From a virus, in the IMG/VR virus record IMGVR_UViG_3300020054_000263, positions 1-26,183 of that record: a stretch of DNA of 26,183 nucleotides. One strand, given 5' to 3'. The position numbers were made by a program, and so were the translations under genes. Shown one piece after another: positions 8,342 through 16,410 of the stretch (the stretch's first letter is position 1; each line of letters starts with the position of its first letter). Under the pieces are notes generated by a model that searched no databases, was not told where the DNA came from, and saw only the letters and a list, made by a program, of their open reading frames with translations.

Positions 8342-9400
8342 TTAAACTGCAATCCTACCTTCGGATTGCGCTCGGAATAAATCGCGTTCAAGTTTATCAA
8401 ACTCTTTAGGTGAAATTCTACCCAAACGTTTGTCATCATATAACTTGGCGATGGACTTACGATCCCACTCCATTTTATCACCTTGGCCTTTAGGCGTTGC
8501 GGCTCGCCCTCTGCCGGGAACAACTTTCTTAGCCAGCTTTTCGCTAGGTGCGGAGGCTTCGGTTTCAGCAGGTTCTTCAGTTGACGCAGGTTCTTCAGAT
8601 ACACCCATAAGTTGTTCAAATGTATTGAAAAACGACGCTGCCCGTCGAACGTCTTGCTTAGCCACTGCATCTTGCAATAGTTGCAGTCTTGGCGCTCCTA
8701 CCATCGGCTCTGGCTGGTTAAGCCAGTTCAAGAACGTTTCATCAGTATTTAGCTGTTGCCAGTTTGGTACTGATTTAGTCAGACTATCAAAGAAGACTTC
8801 TTGTGCTGTACGAGCGGTAGACTGTTCTACAGTCTGTACAGAACCTTCGAGTTTCTTTAGCCTTTCTTCTACTAATTGTAGAATCTCGGCTGTAGTGTTA
8901 CTAGATACGTCTTGCGCAGCACGCTTAACCATATCTACTAGTTCACTACCATACTCCTCGACGTCTTTTTGCGTCAGCTGTGGTGTCGCCTGCGGCACCG
9001 ACAACTTCTGCTCCTCTGCGGCGGGGGGTGTTGACTCAACTTGAGCGAACAGTTCCCGCATAGCCTCTAGTTCTTGATCTTTCTTGTTAATCATCCCCTG
9101 CAAAACGCGCCACTTCTGCTCGGATGCCTCTATCTGCTTGCGCAGTTCGGCAATAGCCTCGCTGTCTGTAGCCGCTTGCGGTTCGGCCTCTGGCGACTCA
9201 TCGGTGTGGTCGCTAGTTCCTTGATCGTCTATTGCTACGACCTCATCATCCGCGATAGCGTCGGCTTCCATTTCTACCGCCTGATCTTCAACTGCCGCTT
9301 CAGCTGGTTCTTCTGCCTCTGCTGCCTGCGCCTGCTGTTGATTCAGGTTTTGAATGAGCTGATCCGCTTCTTCGCCTAACTTTTTGGGGTCAAATACCAT
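8342..9400 (-). CDS. Scaffolding protein (capsid assembly)
   Basis: A 352-residue protein lying directly upstream of the coat gene. It shows the composition expected of a podovirus scaffold: an acidic Ala/Glu/Asp/Gln-rich N-terminal region (to about residue 80), a coiled-coil segment at about 82-122 (AELRKQIEASEQKWRVLQG...), a long helical middle, and a basic C-terminal region ending KLYDDKRLGRISPKEFDKLERDLFRA. In P22-type scaffolds the C-terminal helical hairpin binds the coat protein. It should direct coat assembly into a procapsid and then leave. The identification rests on position and composition, because scaffolds share little sequence. AGGA lies upstream of ATG 9400. Confidence 0.7.
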   Translation of the reverse strand: MVFDPKKLGEEADQLIQNLNQQQAQAAEAEEPAEAAVEDQAVEMEADAIADDEVVAIDDQGTSDHTDESPEAEPQAATDSEAIAELRKQIEASEQKWRVLQGMINKKDQELEAMRELFAQVESTPPAAEEQKLSVPQATPQLTQKDVEEYGSELVDMVKRAAQDVSSNTTAEILQLVEERLKKLEGSVQTVEQSTARTAQEVFFDSLTKSVPNWQQLNTDETFLNWLNQPEPMVGAPRLQLLQDAVAKQDVRRAASFFNTFEQLMGVSEEPASTEEPAETEASAPSEKLAKKVVPGRGRAATPKGQGDKMEWDRKSIAKLYDDKRLGRISPKEFDKLERDLFRAQSEGRIAV

Positions 9401-9436
9401 AGCTTTCTTCCTCGATGCCGGGTCCGTGTGCTATTC

Positions 9437-9673
9437 CTAACTGGATGCTCGGTTTTCCGCTTTTCTAAGGTGTTCATTTGCGTCGGATAATAGCCGAATA
9501 ATCTCAGCTACTTCTCGTCCGCGCCCTTGTGCTATTCGCACATCTATTTCGTCACGTCCCATAAGGGCATCGTCACGATGTTTTGCTAAACGACTTTCTA
9601 GCCATTCAACAAATTTCGGCTCGTGCATATTTACACGGGCCAAAATCTCTAATGTGGGTCGATCTATTTTCAT
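9437..9673 (-). CDS. Small conserved protein between portal and scaffold
   Basis: A 78-residue, helical, charged protein. AGGAG lies 4 bases before ATG 9673. The pattern (I-L-A-R-V-N near residues 10-15; EPKFVEWLESRLAKHRDDAL; a central RIAQGRGREVAEIIRLL) is like the small proteins often found next to the portal gene in podoviruses, where a conserved 'QGR.....L..LL' motif ends a helical hairpin. The function of that group is not established; a role in head assembly is likely from position. No DNA-binding motif is evident. Confidence 0.6.
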   Translation of the reverse strand: MKIDRPTLEILARVNMHEPKFVEWLESRLAKHRDDALMGRDEIDVRIAQGRGREVAEIIRLLSDANEHLRKAENRASS

Positions 9674-9702
9674 TATACTCCTAACAATCTAGGTGTTGTC
9701 AA
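9672..9702 (-). promoter_or_regulatory. Candidate sigma70 promoter ahead of the scaffold-coat block
   Basis: On the minus strand an exact TTGACA (9697-9702) begins directly after the portal stop codon, and an exact TATAAT (9672-9677) follows after a 19-base spacer. The TATAAT runs into the start codon of the 78-residue gene (TATAATG), so a transcript would begin inside that gene and could serve the scaffold, coat and decoration genes rather than the 78-residue gene itself. The hexamers are perfect, but the spacer is longer than the usual 17, and no extended -10 or UP element is seen. It is a candidate, not proven. Confidence 0.45.
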
Positions 9703-11709
9703 TTATGGAGTCATACCGTTAGGGCTAAAATTATCGGTAACTGCGGCCCCATTCTCTAGGTTTTGTCCCCCGCCTACTTGTGGCGGTTGTTGCCCTTCTT
9801 GTGGAGGCAACTGCGGCACTTGGCCGCGACGGGGAACAAGCCTATTTACATCCATCTCAAGCCCTTTAGCCACTTCGCGTAGGATTTCTGCGCGTCCTTC
9901 TGGGCCAACAATCTGAGAATCCACGGGGTTGGCGGTCGCTTGCAAGAACTCATTTCTGCGCAACTGCAAGGTTTCAAGCTGCATGAGCGAGATGGCGCCG
10001 CGCGCCTCTACTTGGGCGTCCCCTTTGATCGACTCGTCGTCGTTGTACATCATATTAAATGCGTACATAGCTTCGATAAGCGGGGACAGCACGTTTGTAT
10101 CGACTGTGGATACTACGCCTTTAAGCCCTTTGTTTGCCGCGTTAAACAGCATAGAAAGGCCGGACGCCGTGCGCCCGATGCCACCGCTTAGACCGCCGCC
10201 ACTACCCTGCATGTATCGCGGGATAAGGCTCCAGTCATCAGCAAAGGTGTAAAACCGCTCAAGAACATTTAGAAGCTCTGCGGAGTTGGTGTTTGGCTGG
10301 AAGAAGTTAATAGGAGCGCCGCTACCCCCATACTGGCTGTCGTGCACTTGCCAAATCTTCCAAGGCTGCATGCCCTCAATTTCCTCGCCGGGAGGCAGTC
10401 TGTCTACGTTGACTACCGCCTGTGGGCCAGATGCCATGCTCATATTGTTAACAAGTGAGCGAATAGCCGCATTTACTACGCCCTGCACATCGTCCAGCGC
10501 ATCGGGCAGGCTTTGGCCCCAGTACTCGCCGGGTACTTCTTCCCAGCAGGCTTTGTAGTATGGGCGCCGGCCCAGCGGATCGTCGTTCAGCGTAGCCTTA
10601 ATAACGTGCCGGCCCACAACCCACGCGCATACCTCGTAGTCGCGCTCGGGGTCGTCAATGTCGTCAAGCCCCCAGTCAATAAGGTCTTGCCCGCTAACAG
10701 GGCCGTGGAACTCCAACGCATCGTAGCGGTGGTCAGGCGATAGGTGCTCAAGCCTGTCCATCTCAGAGTCCATCTCATCAGCGTCTGTTAGTCCTAACCA
10801 GTTAGTAAGACTGCCGCCTTCTCCGTCGGTAAGCGCTGCGCGAATGTGCTCCTCACTAAACCCTTCTAGCCCAATAAGATCGTACAACTCGCCACGGCTG
10901 AGCGTGATGTGCTCAATAAAATAGCCATCTTGCGGCGTGATTGCATCGGGAGACGGGTAGCAACGGATTGGGTCGATGCGCTCTACAGTAGGAGCAAAAA
11001 CCTCTTTGGGCTTGGCGATCCATTTGCCGTTTTTGCTAGTCCACTCAAGCTCGGTGCGCCGGCGTACAATCGGCCCTTTAAAATGCGCCGCAGGGTAGGT
11101 CGCAAAATCGTTCAGAAAATCAGCCCACTCCTTGTCCCAGCCGCACTCGGCTAGCTGGTCAGCGATTACTTGCTCCATGCGCTCGACCGCGATACGCGCT
11201 TCCTCGTTTACCCGCATGCGGACAGCATCGGTAAGCTCGTTTCGGCGCGACTGGATCATGGTTTGCGAAGGCGCTTGCCCGTATGCGGCGACGGCTTCTA
11301 ATAACTCGTTTTGAATAGCCTCCTCAACCTGCGCTTTGTCCTCCGGGGGCAACTCCGGCGACGGCGTAGGCTTAACAGTCCACGCGCGCTCAGCTTGTCC
11401 TAGATAGACGTCTCGTAGCCAAGACTCGGCTACACGGCATTTGTTGGAGGTTACACGGCCATATTCTTCGGAGCCGCCAGTTTCACGAATTGCACGTAAC
11501 TTCTGCGGATCATACTCGCCACGCCGCGCTCTTTGTGATTTAAAGATGCGGTCGCGAACCATTTGTTTCTGCGTCCGTGCCGCTTCCCAGCAGTGGTGTA
11601 TATGCTGGGCCAAGTCGTCCATAACGGGCGACTCCATTTCCTCATCATCAACTAGCGCCCGTGCTTCTTGGGCGTCAAGCTCGGCGTTCGATAAAATCCG
11701 CACATTCAT
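9703..11709 (-). CDS. Portal protein
   Basis: A 668-residue protein that fits the podovirus (P22-like) portal family. It has a helical N-terminal region, an R-V-T-S-N-K-C-R-V-A-E-S-W motif near residues 85-97, a long charged helical arm, a DPIRCYPSPDA segment, an Arg/Asp/Pro-rich middle, a WGQSLPDALDDVQGVVNAAIRS crown/stem segment and a Pro/Gln-rich C-terminus. It should form the dodecameric ring at the head vertex through which DNA is packaged and ejected. Its length is close to the P22 portal (about 725). It is followed by a small conserved gene, the scaffold and the coat gene, the normal order. ATG 11709 lies one base after the previous stop, with only a weak Shine-Dalgarno site, so translation may be coupled. 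Confidence 0.85.
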   Translation of the reverse strand: MNVRILSNAELDAQEARALVDDEEMESPVMDDLAQHIHHCWEAARTQKQMVRDRIFKSQRARRGEYDPQKLRAIRETGGSEEYGRVTSNKCRVAESWLRDVYLGQAERAWTVKPTPSPELPPEDKAQVEEAIQNELLEAVAAYGQAPSQTMIQSRRNELTDAVRMRVNEEARIAVERMEQVIADQLAECGWDKEWADFLNDFATYPAAHFKGPIVRRRTELEWTSKNGKWIAKPKEVFAPTVERIDPIRCYPSPDAITPQDGYFIEHITLSRGELYDLIGLEGFSEEHIRAALTDGEGGSLTNWLGLTDADEMDSEMDRLEHLSPDHRYDALEFHGPVSGQDLIDWGLDDIDDPERDYEVCAWVVGRHVIKATLNDDPLGRRPYYKACWEEVPGEYWGQSLPDALDDVQGVVNAAIRSLVNNMSMASGPQAVVNVDRLPPGEEIEGMQPWKIWQVHDSQYGGSGAPINFFQPNTNSAELLNVLERFYTFADDWSLIPRYMQGSGGGLSGGIGRTASGLSMLFNAANKGLKGVVSTVDTNVLSPLIEAMYAFNMMYNDDESIKGDAQVEARGAISLMQLETLQLRRNEFLQATANPVDSQIVGPEGRAEILREVAKGLEMDVNRLVPRRGQVPQLPPQEGQQPPQVGGGQNLENGAAVTDNFSPNGMTP

Positions 11710-11710
11710 A

Positions 11711-12469
11711 TTACGCTATCGCCTGTTTCTTCATCGCCATCCTAGCTTTGTCTACCATAGCGTCTAAAAACTTAGTGCCGTAGTAATCTACTACTTTCTT
11801 AGGAATAACGAACTCGCCCTTAGATAATGCTGCGGGTTGCTCTCCGTCGATCATAGCGGGAATAGAATCAGATTTTGCAGTGCCGGGGCCGTCAAGCAAT
11901 GCACCGCCTACATCCACTTCTCCCCCATCGGCGAAGCCCATAGCTCCAGTACCGCCCATATTTGTTTGCTTTGCCAGCTGTCTAGCCAACTGAGCTTGTT
12001 GCTGTGCAATTCTAGGAATAGCTTGCTCGGGAGGCAGTACAGACTTGCCTAAGCCCGCGTTTTTCATAGCCTTTACGTACTGCTTATACAGCGGACTCAT
12101 ACGCATATCGCCGGGGGCAACTACTCCGCCATCTTTAAACCCAAGCGGACTAAACCCTTGGGTGTCCTCGTTAGGACCAAAAGAAATAGCGCGCGGAGTG
12201 CTAGTACTAGTAAAGTCCACAGGTGAGCTAGGTTGCCGAGAAATAGCAGAACCGAAGCCTTGGCCGGCGAGGTTTCGGCGCAGGGCGCTAACTTGCGCAG
12301 GGTCGGAATACGCGGCAAATGTGCCGCCCGTCAAGCCTGTGGTTAGCGCTTGAGCCTGTGCCGCCTGCTGTGTTTCAGTGGTCCGCGCGCCAGTTAGAGC
12401 ACGGTCGGCTTCTGCGGTAGCTAGCTTGCTTTCTAATGCGCGGCTAAAGTCTTCTTCAAAGGTTGCCAT
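11711..12469 (-). CDS. GEFVIP-motif phage virion-associated protein
   Basis: A 252-residue protein with an AAGGT-type site upstream of ATG 12469 and a stop one base before the portal start. The N-terminal half is Ala, Gln and Thr rich with no known domain. The C-terminal third carries FADGGEV (179-185), then LDGPGTAKSDSIPAMIDG, then GEFVIPKKVVDYYG (218-231) and a final amphipathic helix. This 'G-P-G-t-x-x-S-D-S-I-P-A-x-x-x-x-G-E-F-V-I-P' signature is widespread in phage structural proteins, often near tail or internal virion genes, but its biochemical role is not known to me. A related ending occurs in the 382-residue protein at 4861-6009, which suggests a shared docking or sorting function. 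It is not a portal chaperone that I can recognise. Confidence 0.5.
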   Translation of the reverse strand: MATFEEDFSRALESKLATAEADRALTGARTTETQQAAQAQALTTGLTGGTFAAYSDPAQVSALRRNLAGQGFGSAISRQPSSPVDFTSTSTPRAISFGPNEDTQGFSPLGFKDGGVVAPGDMRMSPLYKQYVKAMKNAGLGKSVLPPEQAIPRIAQQQAQLARQLAKQTNMGGTGAMGFADGGEVDVGGALLDGPGTAKSDSIPAMIDGEQPAALSKGEFVIPKKVVDYYGTKFLDAMVDKARMAMKKQAIA

Positions 12470-12478
12470 AAGTTTACC

Positions 12479-14410
12479 TTACACCGTTATGGATCGACTT
12501 TTACTATATGAGTACGATCTGCTATACGAATCTGTTTCTGATGCACTACTACTGAAATTATACCCCGTGTTATCCCCTGCTGACGAGCCAAGACTTGCAG
12601 ATACACTTCTAATTGCATACGCGGCCTGCGCCAGCCCTGCGTAAGTGGTAGCTTCTGAAGAAGCTAAACCTGCGTCAATAGTGGCTTGGGCCGCTTGCCG
12701 CTGGCTTTCTAAAGATTGCTGTAGTGCATTTGTATCAGCCAAAGCTAGTTCTACGTCGAGTCTAGCATTTTCTAAGCTAACAGACACCCCGGCTTTTTGG
12801 CTCGCAAACTGGACTGCCGCCTGCAACGCTCGGGAGTGGTCCGCAACAATGGCGTTGTTTGTACTAATCCACTGCGTAAGCGCCTGTATATATGACCGTT
12901 GCTGGTCAGCCGCCGCCCTAAATACGCCGATTTCGGCATTGACCGCTTGCGCACTCGCCGCGTTAAACCCGCGCGCCGCATCGTTTATGCTTTGGTTTGC
13001 ACCGAGGGCTGTCGCATACGCGTCCCAGTTAGCCTTATAAACATTAGTGGCTGAACCTTCCGCGCGCACTTGCGCGGCATAAGCGCTAATTTTGGCTTTG
13101 TCTGTGTCTACCGCAGACACGTAGCCTTTAATCGCGCTTGCATACGCTTCTACGTTTACCCTAGCTATGTCTAGGTTCGTATTTAGCCCGCGAAGGTAAA
13201 TAGCGAACTCTTTTATAGGCAGAGTGTTTGCCTTAACATTAGTACTGTAAATGTTTGCTTGTACATTTGTAGTATCTATCTGGGCGTCATATATGCCTAA
13301 CTTAGCTTTGTTAGTTGTTAGGATCGCTCTATCTTCTGATATTTCTGCGTTTTTGGCTTTTTCTTGTGCTAGCGTCGCTTTTACATACTCGCCGTACATA
13401 TCCACAATAATTTTAGCAGCGCGTAAGTGCTCGTTGTACGCCTTAGCTGTGGCGTTAAACAGCTGTATGTGCATGTTTGCGTTGTGCTTAAACGCCTGAA
13501 TAACCGCTACGGCACTGGAAGTGTGCGCGCTAAAAGCCGCCTGCTCTATGGTCGTAGCGGCGCCAAACGCCGCAGAAGTTACGGCTACAGCGTCGTTAGC
13601 GACTTGTTCTTGGGCGGCGGCTGACACGGCAGATGCCTTATCTTCTGCGTCCGTTAGTACTTTGTGGAGTACGCCCGCTAGGGTGCCGGACGTGCTGGAC
13701 ATGCCTTTAGCAGCGCTCTCTATAAACGCCTGCCGTGTCGCGTCGTGTCGCTGGCGCTCTATCTGCGTTAGTTGGCGGGTAGCCAGTGCCGACACGCCTG
13801 TATCGTCTGGCTCAACTTGCAACGCGGCGGATACTGCCGCTGTAGCTGGCGTTAGCACTAGCGGCCCCGGTGCCACCAGTTCATCTACGTTTGCATCTTG
13901 TGGGCCGTCAGGCAAAACCCCAGTAAACAGCGAGACTGGCGTGTAATCGAAGTTTAGCTCAGGTATGTCGGTAAGCTCGGGGGTTTCTCCTACTAGCACA
14001 TTTGGTGCAGTAGGTAGGCTTAGTCCGGCGCTGTCGTCTACAGATATAAAACTTGCTTCGGGGTACGCTAAATTTGGCACCGGTGCCGCTACGGTGGGGA
14101 GCGAGTCCGGCGTTTCGGGCGTAGCAAAATCTAGGGAAGGCGGTGTCAGCGTGCTAAACACGCCAATAACAGACGACGCGGCGGAGTATGCGGCATCGTC
14201 TACAGCCCCCGTAGCCTGCGCCGTTGGTGGGGCGGCTGGCGAAAACGAGGGGTTTTCTGGAATGTCCGCTGTTACGTTGGCGGCAAAGTCTACCGCTGGA
14301 ATAGTTACGTCCGACGGATTTAGGTCGCCTATGTTGGTATTTATGCCGCTACTGACCAGCGATAGCGCGCGGTCAATAACCGTCGATACGTTCTGATATA
14401 TAGTCGTCAT
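12479..14410 (-). CDS. Ala-rich coiled-coil virion protein 2 (likely paralogue of protein 1)
   Basis: A 643-residue protein that overlaps the previous gene by four bases (ATGA). It repeats the architecture of its neighbour: a short helical start; a Pro-rich beta-like segment to about residue 190 (PENPSFSPAAPPTAQA, TPPSLDFATPETPDS); then some 400 residues of Ala-rich helix with Tyr-spaced units (VEAYASAIKGYVSAV, KISAYAAQVRAEG, ANWDAYATALGA). It ends in a striking Ser/Tyr tail, SYSRSYSYSKSRSITV. The helical region should form an extended coiled coil or helical bundle. No enzyme motif is seen. Its likely role is a structural rod partnering protein 1, possibly as a hetero-oligomer; this is inferred from adjacency and similarity. 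Confidence 0.55.
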   Translation of the reverse strand: MTTIYQNVSTVIDRALSLVSSGINTNIGDLNPSDVTIPAVDFAANVTADIPENPSFSPAAPPTAQATGAVDDAAYSAASSVIGVFSTLTPPSLDFATPETPDSLPTVAAPVPNLAYPEASFISVDDSAGLSLPTAPNVLVGETPELTDIPELNFDYTPVSLFTGVLPDGPQDANVDELVAPGPLVLTPATAAVSAALQVEPDDTGVSALATRQLTQIERQRHDATRQAFIESAAKGMSSTSGTLAGVLHKVLTDAEDKASAVSAAAQEQVANDAVAVTSAAFGAATTIEQAAFSAHTSSAVAVIQAFKHNANMHIQLFNATAKAYNEHLRAAKIIVDMYGEYVKATLAQEKAKNAEISEDRAILTTNKAKLGIYDAQIDTTNVQANIYSTNVKANTLPIKEFAIYLRGLNTNLDIARVNVEAYASAIKGYVSAVDTDKAKISAYAAQVRAEGSATNVYKANWDAYATALGANQSINDAARGFNAASAQAVNAEIGVFRAAADQQRSYIQALTQWISTNNAIVADHSRALQAAVQFASQKAGVSVSLENARLDVELALADTNALQQSLESQRQAAQATIDAGLASSEATTYAGLAQAAYAIRSVSASLGSSAGDNTGYNFSSSASETDSYSRSYSYSKSRSITV

Positions 14411-16410
14411 GGTGTAGCCTCAATGCTCCGCGAAGCCGTGTCGCTCTCGGAGTAGCTGTTACTGCCTTGCGAGGAAATTGAAACGCCGTAGGAGTCCGCC
14501 GCCTGCAACGCTTCAGAGGCCGTTAAGCTGGCGGAAGCGCGGAAACTGCTTAGTTGGCCCGAGGCAATGGCTGAACCGGCGCGCCCTGCTGCATCGTACA
14601 CCGAAGCGTATGCTCTGGCTAACTGCTCATTTGCTGTTTGGGATAAGGTAGCTGCGCGTCCCGCTGCGCGCTGCGCGCGGTCTACGTACTCAGAAATAGC
14701 AGTGCCTTTTGCGCCAAGAGCCGCTAGCCCAGCGCCTTCAACAGCGATGTTGTTAACATAATCCGTGACTTCTTTGTTGTAGTCACTGCCGATAGCGTTT
14801 ATGCGCAGCGCTTCTGTGGCGTTATTAACAGCGCGTTGCTGGTAGGCCGCAGACCGTTCGGCGGCTATTACAGACAGTCGCGTAGCAGAAGCGGCGGCGG
14901 CGCTAGTAATCGCAGAGGCGTCGGCAGACAAAGCCCTAAACTCGGACTCTTGTGCCGCCATTTCGACGGTTTTGGCCGAATTTTGTTCTTGCGTGCCTCT
15001 GACCTTAGCGGCGTATAACTCATACTCAGAAACTGCGCGACGCACCGCTGTGTCAAAGGCTTGCGCCTCTGCCGCGTACGCCAACACCGCTGTTCTAGCT
15101 TCTAGCACCTTGCCCTCGTAGCTCTGTACGATTGCGGCGTACGCGTCTAGCTTAGTTTCTTCTCCCGACACTTGGGCCGCATAAACTGACGCTTGTGATT
15201 TTTTGGCCCGTTCTTGTATAGCGAAGCTGTCCGCGTCCAGTGCGTTAACTTGTCCAACTAGCTCCACCTGTCTAGCTTCAAGCTCAAACGCGTCCGCCTC
15301 GGCAACGGCTTGGCTAGTTCCGGCGGTGTACTGTTGCGCCTCGGCTTGTAGCCGCAGCACTTCAGCGTTGTAGCTACTTATAAGCGCTACCGCCGTGTTT
15401 AGCTTTGCTTCTGCGGCTGTTTTAGCTGCGGCAAAATCTAAGTCAAACAGGGCCGTAGCTATGTCCGCAGATACTTTTACGGCAGCGGCGTACGCTGGAA
15501 GCATAACCCGCTTGAGCGCTACGCCCGACTTATACTGGGCCGAGCGAGTTGCCGCACTGTCAAGATTGGTTACGTACGCACTGCGGTAGTCGTCTACCCC
15601 ATGCGTGTTGTAGCTCTGGTTGTCGAGTCCTCGGTCAGCTAGCAAGTTGTGGACGGTAAGCCCCGTTAAGTCGTCTCCATCGGGTACATCTACTCCCGCG
15701 TCAATTAAAGCGACGGCGGCGTCCTCTAACCCCGAGAAAACTTTTGTGTATGTAGGCAAGACTGGCCCTGCGGGAGTCTGTAGCCGCGCAATAGCCGCAT
15801 CAAGCCCCGACACATCTACCAACAAATTTAGGTCGGCCAAATCTACGCCGTCTATGGTTGGTGGTGTAATATCTTGCAGTGTTGGCGCAAGTACCGTCTC
15901 AATCGGGCTGTCAGGCAAAGCAAACGCAGGGGCTTCCCCACCGTCAAACTCATAAGGTGTAGGTGCGGAAGGCGCTGAATTATTTGGTGACAACGGCGGG
16001 ACTGGGGGTGCGTTAAATACAGGTAGCGCCGGCGCGGGGATGTTGCCGCGCTCAACCGGGTCAGCTAAGTTGTATTGGTACGCCGCATTTGGGTCAAACG
16101 ACGCGGGCGAAAGACTTTGGTACGGCAGGGTGGACGTGCTGACTGGACCTGTCTCAGAGAACGTAGCCTCTGGCGGCGTGAAGCTAACAGACCCAACGGA
16201 CGCAGAAAACGCCCTGAGTTCCGCTACGGTATCGTACGCCGCGCTAGCCACTGCATCTGCGCTAGTCTCCAAATCGGTAAGGTACTGGTAAACCTCATTA
16301 CCCCGACGAAGCACCTCTGTGGTGGTGTTAGCCGTCCACGCCGGAGAACCTACTACTGAGTAGATAACATTGGGGGTACCGCTGCCATCATAGTCTACTG
16401 AAACAGACAT
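14407..16410 (-). CDS. Ala-rich coiled-coil virion protein 1
   Basis: A 667-residue protein. The N-terminal part (to about residue 205) is Pro rich and beta-like, with PxPP runs such as APALPVFNAPPVPPLSP. A long, strongly helical region of about 270-640 follows, very rich in Ala, Glu and Gln with repeated Tyr/Ala heptad patterns (for example KLDAYAAIVQSYEGKVLEA and VLAYAAEAQAFDTAV). The tail is Ser rich (SISSQGSNSYSESDTASRS). This layout is shared by the next gene, so the two look paralogous. No signal peptide or catalytic motif is seen. Its position between the LamG protein and the portal block suggests a tail-associated rod or fibre. It starts in a TAATG overlap and ends in an ATGA overlap with the next gene. 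Fibre shaft and internal coiled-coil protein are both possible. Confidence 0.55.
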   Translation of the reverse strand: MSVSVDYDGSGTPNVIYSVVGSPAWTANTTTEVLRRGNEVYQYLTDLETSADAVASAAYDTVAELRAFSASVGSVSFTPPEATFSETGPVSTSTLPYQSLSPASFDPNAAYQYNLADPVERGNIPAPALPVFNAPPVPPLSPNNSAPSAPTPYEFDGGEAPAFALPDSPIETVLAPTLQDITPPTIDGVDLADLNLLVDVSGLDAAIARLQTPAGPVLPTYTKVFSGLEDAAVALIDAGVDVPDGDDLTGLTVHNLLADRGLDNQSYNTHGVDDYRSAYVTNLDSAATRSAQYKSGVALKRVMLPAYAAAVKVSADIATALFDLDFAAAKTAAEAKLNTAVALISSYNAEVLRLQAEAQQYTAGTSQAVAEADAFELEARQVELVGQVNALDADSFAIQERAKKSQASVYAAQVSGEETKLDAYAAIVQSYEGKVLEARTAVLAYAAEAQAFDTAVRRAVSEYELYAAKVRGTQEQNSAKTVEMAAQESEFRALSADASAITSAAAASATRLSVIAAERSAAYQQRAVNNATEALRINAIGSDYNKEVTDYVNNIAVEGAGLAALGAKGTAISEYVDRAQRAAGRAATLSQTANEQLARAYASVYDAAGRAGSAIASGQLSSFRASASLTASEALQAADSYGVSISSQGSNSYSESDTASRSIEATP

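Noticed and set aside
8317-8670. Minus-strand 117-codon frame overlapping the scaffold end and reaching to the coat start
   Set aside because: It is out of frame with the scaffold, carries no family signature and has no clear ribosome-binding site. I saw no slippery heptamer that would make it a frameshifted scaffold extension.
14407-16410. Tape-measure protein reading for the long coiled-coil proteins
   Set aside because: No tail-tube, sheath or tail-assembly chaperone genes are nearby, and the adaptor/ejection set is podovirus-like. The Pro-rich N-terminus and Ser tail also do not fit.
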